Shown here in pieces: positions 59,543 through 64,000 of a DNA stretch of 64,000 bases (its first letter is position 1; every line of letters starts with the position of its first letter). The notes beneath the pieces were generated by a model. The model did not search any database. It saw only the letters and a list, made by a program, of their open reading frames with translations, and was not told where the DNA came from. A program made the translations under genes and the position numbers. This stretch comes from Camellia lanceoleosa (taxonomy: Eukaryota; Streptophyta; Magnoliopsida; Ericales; Theaceae): the NCBI GenBank assembly GCA_025200525.1, contig CM045770.1:88126084-88190083 (forward strand). The letters run 5' to 3'.

Positions 59543-62036
59543 CTGGAGAAATAACAGAAAAAGTTAATTGACAATCTCTTTCCTTCCGAATAGTTTGTTA
59601 AATGGAAATCCATTTCATTTGCAACCTCCTTTTCTCATATCAACAGTTGATTCAAGTACAGATCTTGGAATTAAAAAAAGTAAAAATAAACATTGAATTA
59701 GAGCATTTTACTTCGTGGGTAACATCTTTTCCAAATGATTGAATTCAAAGGACAAGTGTTGAGATTCTTTATCTTATAATTTCCTAACCTAATTACTGTT
59801 GGTGGAAAGAAACAAGAAGGGGGTTAACGGAAAAGTATTGCTTCCTTCTAAATAGAGGATATATTAAATCATTTTCATTTCATCGCAAATATCAAATGGT
59901 GGTTAAAATACAACCCAGATATTCTATAGATCAAACTAGTGGAGAAGCAAAAAGTGTTTACCAAAAGAACATGGATTAAATTCAAATAGTTAAACTGTTT
60001 AACATGAAAACATAAAGAAATAAGCTTTTTGCCCTAAACTGCATAGATTGTGAAAAATTTCCAGATGCAGAATAGGTCTAGGGTCAAAACTCAAGTGGAA
60101 CCCATGGTTGTGCCTAATTTTTTTTCAATCACTACACTTTTTTTTGTTAAGTATGAAATTATAAACGTCACAACAGGGTGACACCTGTATTATTATAGTA
60201 AAATCAAATAAAACGAAACACCTAAAACTCCTATATATAAACATTACTCAAAACTTAAAAATGTCTACAAATGTAAAAATTGGTTCAAAGACGGATCAAC
60301 AACCCACGAATATTCAAAAGTAATATTATACACATTTTTTACATAGAAATGCTATTTAACTACAGTTAAAGATGATTAAGAATTGAGTCCCCTAGTGCCC
60401 TAAGATTAGGAATTAAACGAATTAGAAACCACATAGGTTAAAAACCAAACTCTTTTGAGTTCTAACCTCTATCAATAGTATGCTTCACATCCTATACTGA
60501 AGTTATTCAAAAAGCTCAAGATTCAATGAAAAATATTTCCAGTATTTTTTACTAAATGAAGTCATTCAAAATAGTATCTGTAGGGTAAACAAAAACCCTC
60601 TAATTCTCACTCACCATGCATCTTCTTTAAACAGTTATGAGAAGCCGAGAACCAAGAGAGCCGATTCTTGTAATTAACTACACTAGATCATTTTAAAGAA
60701 GGAAAACCAACTTCAAATTATTAGGGCACTGGGAATCTTATGTTTGAATTAAAACAGGACGGAAAATATCAACTTTGATATTCACCTAAACAACAACCAG
60801 GCATGGTAAATCCTCTCACCATAGAATGAAACTAGAAAGTGATGAAAGCCAATCTAGTGCACAACAGATGGTCCACCTACTTGCTACTCTGCCTGTTCAA
60901 TGAACTATAAGCCCACCCATTCCGAGAAAACATTACAAGCTCATACTAATATGGGCAGCACACTAATAACATTCTGAGATTTATTTATTTTCCCAAAGAT
61001 CTTAGAAGCTTAATCTCAATTTCCAATTGCAGATAGATGTTCAGGAAACTTTTGGAAATTTCCTAAACAGTAGGTGAAATATATATGTAGGGAACTTGCC
61101 CAAACTAACATTTTTTTGACAAAGAAGCTAAAGCTTTATTAAGTATTTTCCCTAGGTACCACTAATATGATTTGACCTTTCCCTCTCCCCTCATATCCAT
61201 ATCCCAAATCTTTCAATTTTCCCTTTTTTAATGCATCAAGCATTTTGAATGAGGTGCCTTCATCCAATGTATAATCTGAAAGATTGAAATAAAAATTGCC
61301 ACATGCCTTTTACTTCTCCATCTATCTTTATTGGACAAAAACATAGCCAAGAGGCACAAATAATAAGTCAAATAGGTGATACAAAATTACAATTTTGTCT
61401 TGCGACCATACCTTTCTCCATGTAGCAGATAAGTACAACCAGAAATCAAACAACATCAATCCACTGTTAAATACAAACAAACTAGAGCGTAGAAGGAGTT
61501 CACTTAAAAGTTTTTTCCAGGTTTGACAACCACCAAGTATGAATGAAGACTAAAATGCTTCCAACATTCTAGGATTCACCAAAGATACTTCTGCCATCTA
61601 AAGAAGAACCTTCATTTGATAGCTCCTCTTATCTAATTGTCAATTATAAAGGCTCAACAACAAAAGCAACTCCTCATTCAAAGATATAAACCCTATTGAA
61701 TTTTCAAATTAGTCAAACATGTTAAATCATGATCCGTAGTACAAGAGTACGTCAAAAACAGAAATCACACTTTTTCTTGTTTGGTTTCAAGCAATTAGTG
61801 ATTATAAGTTTCATGTGTATATGACTACCTACAACTTGTTTAGCACCTGATCAAAATTGCTTGGATGTTCATTGTTCCTTTAGTGGAATGGATAAAAAGG
61901 AATTGCAACAAAGAAATGCAAAGACAATCAACATGGACAACTTTTTCCACGAAATAGAAAATGGAAGTCATAAAATCCATCAAATGAGCAGAACTAAAAA
62001 ATAGAGAGCTTAAACTATAGAGATAATGCACCATAC
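59543..62036. other. Intron-like or unassigned CACTA interior
   Basis: AT-rich sequence without recognisable exons. It is presumably intronic or intergenic DNA brought along with the captured gene pieces. Confidence 0.4.
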
Positions 62037-62121
62037 CAGATTTGGTGATATGCCACGAGCAACTACCGAACCGCCAATTGTATATTCCAATATTAGAGCC
62101 CAACCAATTAACCAAGCAACA
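62037..62121 (-). pseudogene. Captured exon of a cationic amino acid transporter (CAT family)
   Basis: On the minus strand an 85-bp exon with AG before it and GTATGG after it encodes VAWLIGWALILEYTIGG followed by SVVARGISPNL. This is the conserved transmembrane segment of plant CAT2/3/4-type amino acid transporters (APC superfamily). The reading is uninterrupted, but no neighbouring CAT exon is recognisable in the element, so it cannot make a transporter. It lies 2.5 kb from the ABCB fragment and in the same orientation. Confidence 0.8.
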
Positions 62122-63100
62122 CTGCAAATAAAGAAAATCCTAAATCACTAACTGAAAGAATATCTATAGCCTCAAGAGTCAAGAGAAAACACCAAATTGG
62201 TTTTAGTTATCTCCTTATTCTCAAACCTCAAAAACACAATCTTGAACCACAATGTCTGGAAGATTAAAATATATATGTTTAAATTTTAATCTGTACAATC
62301 CAAAAAAATACAAAGCATAACCCAAGGTAATGTCTACAACCAGGAAAAAGAGATAGCTCTGTATGAACTCAAGAACTATCTGAGTAAGACATGAATCTGG
62401 AAAGATGTTTTGAATGATATCAGAGGCAGTAACAAATTAATGGGTAATATTAAAGCTAGCTAGAAAAAACTAGTCACTCTTCAATATCTCCCTTACCTAG
62501 CATATTTCACTAAATCCAAATTTCTACTTCTAGCTCACTATTGTGAGTTTTCGCCCCTCAAACGGGCCTGTTTCAATTTCATTTTAACATTTTGTCAAAC
62601 ACATGGTGAGCAAGAGGGTGGAAGGGGAAGAAGAAGGGGAAATACAGGGTGTGCTCCAATGGTTGCTGCGAACGAGAAATAGAGAGAAAAAACACTGCTC
62701 TTGCGGAGAGAGAGGGAGGAAGAGGCTGGAAATACCTGGTTTGTGTTGGAGGAGACACAAATCGAAGAGCTATTGTTGTCCGTCGTTAGTGGGGAGATGG
62801 GTGGTACCGTTGCTGGTAGGGAGGTGAGTTGTACCGTCGATGGTGAGGAGGTGGGTGCTCGTGTGCGACAATGGTGGACGGTAGGAGGATCGCCTACGAT
62901 GGAGAGACAGAGAGAGACAGAAAGAGAGAGATGATAGAGAGAGTGAAATGGTAGCAGCAACGGCGAGGAATGTGAATGAGTAAGGTGTTTGTGTGTGAAA
63001 TCAGGTTTGATGGAGAAATTATTGTGTGTGTTTGAGAAGAAGAAGAACCGATCTGCTTCTACAGGCACCAATACATTTTTATTTCCCCCTAAAATATTTA
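62122..63100. other. CACTA interior with purine-rich block
   Basis: 62,600-63,060 is rich in GAGAGA on the plus strand and gives long Ser/Leu/Pro-rich open frames on the minus strand (169 codons). They look like low-complexity artefacts, possibly from a captured leader. Confidence 0.4.
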
Positions 63101-63109
63101 GCAACTAAA

Positions 63110-63520
63110 TCATTTATTGGTGACAAAATTATTTCTTCACCAAAGATAAAAATATTGGCCACAAAAATAGTTTTGTCACTAAATGATATTAAATTATTAA
63201 AAATTATTGGTGACAAAAATATATTCGTCATTAATAATTTTATAATTGGTGACCAATTTTTTCGTCACCAAAAGTCTCAAAATTTTCCTACCCTCCGAAA
63301 AAATTAGCGGGAAAATATTCGATGACAAAATAAATAAATAAATAATAATGACGAAAAATAATTTCGTCACCTAATTTTTTTATTATGATTTAGATTGGTG
63401 ACGAAATTTTATTTTTGTCTCTAAAAATTGTACATTTGGAGACGAAATATTATTTTTGACATTAAAAGATACGTATTTCGTGACAAAATATGTTTTCATC
63501 ATTAGTTTTCGTCTCTAAAG
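63110..63520. repeat. Right subterminal repeats of the CACTA element
   Basis: GGTGACAAAA, TTCGTCACC and GGTGACGAAATT motifs in both orientations mirror the left subterminal region. Confidence 0.85.
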
Positions 63521-63541
63521 ACTATTTTTGTTGTAGTGTAT

Positions 63542-64000
63542 TCTTTGATTTTCGAAAAAATAATTCTGAGTGCAAAACCCACTTTCCTTAATTTATGTTT
63601 TCTTTCGTTGTTTTTATTTATTTGATGTTGGTTTGATATTGTACTTGTTTGTAGATGATGGATTGATTTCAACTATTTTGATTAGTTGTGTATGCAATGT
63701 TTAAGGTTTTTATATATATTTATTTTATGGATATAATCACACTCATGGATATATAAAAGTAAAATAAACTAGGAACCTATAGATAATTTCTAAATACTTC
63801 ACCAAGACTCTATGAATTATTATTTTATTTGAGTGCAGGTGAGAAAAATTGTATAAAAAAAGTGAGGATTATGAGATTTATTTGAATGCTTTACGCTCGG
63901 CATTGTTATGTTTGTTCTCATGAGTAGATGAGGGATTGTGTATATATATATTGTTGTTTCGTTCTCAGGAGTAAATGAGTGTTTTGATTTATACGCGTAC
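63542..64000. other. Right flank of the CACTA element
   Basis: AT-rich with a TCTCATGAGTAGATGAG / TCTCAGGAGTAAATGAG imperfect repeat near 63,915-63,980. No gene recognised. Confidence 0.4.

Larger units (their letters stand above)
53441..63538. mobile_element. Non-autonomous CACTA (En/Spm) element, 10.1 kb
   Basis: The left end CACTACAACAAAAAAGGCC and the reversed right end CACTACAACAAAAATAGTC share a 13-14-bp terminal inverted repeat, and TAT flanks both ends (53,438-53,440 and 63,539-63,541), the 3-bp duplication of CACTA elements. Subterminal regions are full of short GTGACGAAA / TTTCGTCAC repeats in both orientations. No TNPA or TNPD transposase is recognisable in any frame. The interior holds a satellite array, an LTR and pieces of two host genes, so the element must have been moved in trans. 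Confidence 0.93.

Noticed and set aside
61840..62127. 95-codon minus-strand ORF covering the CAT exon
   Set aside because: It is a shadow frame. The CAT homology is in another frame and limited to the spliced exon 62,037-62,121.
62595..63104. 169-codon minus-strand ORF
   Set aside because: Ser/Leu/Pro low-complexity translation of a GAGA-rich block with no domain. Probably chance.

Overview
This is plant nuclear DNA, almost certainly from a eudicot. The evidence is spliced genes with GT-AG introns, a chloroplast-type 2-Cys peroxiredoxin, a nepenthesin-type aspartic protease, Ty3/gypsy elements of the Tekay and Athila lineages, CACTA and hAT/Harbinger-like elements, and very AT-rich intergenic DNA. 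I cannot name the species. Genes are few and most of the window is nested transposable elements.

Region 1 (1-8.7 kb) is the gene-bearing part. It holds the last three coding exons of a plastid 2-Cys peroxiredoxin (2016-3515, plus strand; the earlier exons lie left of the window). An apparently intronless aspartic protease gene follows (6027-7420), broken by one frameshift. Small non-autonomous DNA transposons lie in the peroxiredoxin intron and the flanks, several with clean target-site duplications (TSDs).

Region 2 (8.7-20.5 kb) is a complete but decayed Tekay/Del chromovirus (9036-18474). It inserted into a reversed solo LTR of its own family (8773-20459). Both insertions have perfect 5-bp TSDs (TAATC inside, ATAAG outside). 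The LTRs carry a dense array of 12-bp CpG-rich palindromes arranged in pairs.

Region 3 (24.7-45.0 kb) is a 20-kb Athila-like element with a tRNA-Asp primer site, decayed gag and pol, and an additional reading frame after pol. It has been invaded by a forward Tekay-type solo LTR (in integrase), a reversed one (in the third ORF), a 2.1-kb LTR-like insert with a 13-bp target duplication (between gag and protease), and a MITE.

Region 4 (45-53.4 kb) has no recognisable gene. It holds a 1.3-kb foldback element with arms of about 600 bp, further MITEs and tandem duplications.

Region 5 (53,441-63,538) is a 10.1-kb non-autonomous CACTA element with a TAT TSD. It carries a 169-170-bp tandem satellite with a local three-monomer higher-order structure, a minus-strand LTR with its polypurine tract, and captured minus-strand pieces of two unrelated transporter genes (ABCB6/20-type ABC transporter and cationic amino acid transporter).

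The most unusual signal is a shared architecture in two retrotransposon lineages: pairs of about 12-bp palindromes repeated at about 20 bp, whose 6-bp core differs between copies (CTCGAG, CACGTG/CATGTG; GCCGGC at 18 bp). I do not recognise it as a described feature. All reading was by eye, so boundaries and repeat identities should be confirmed by alignment.
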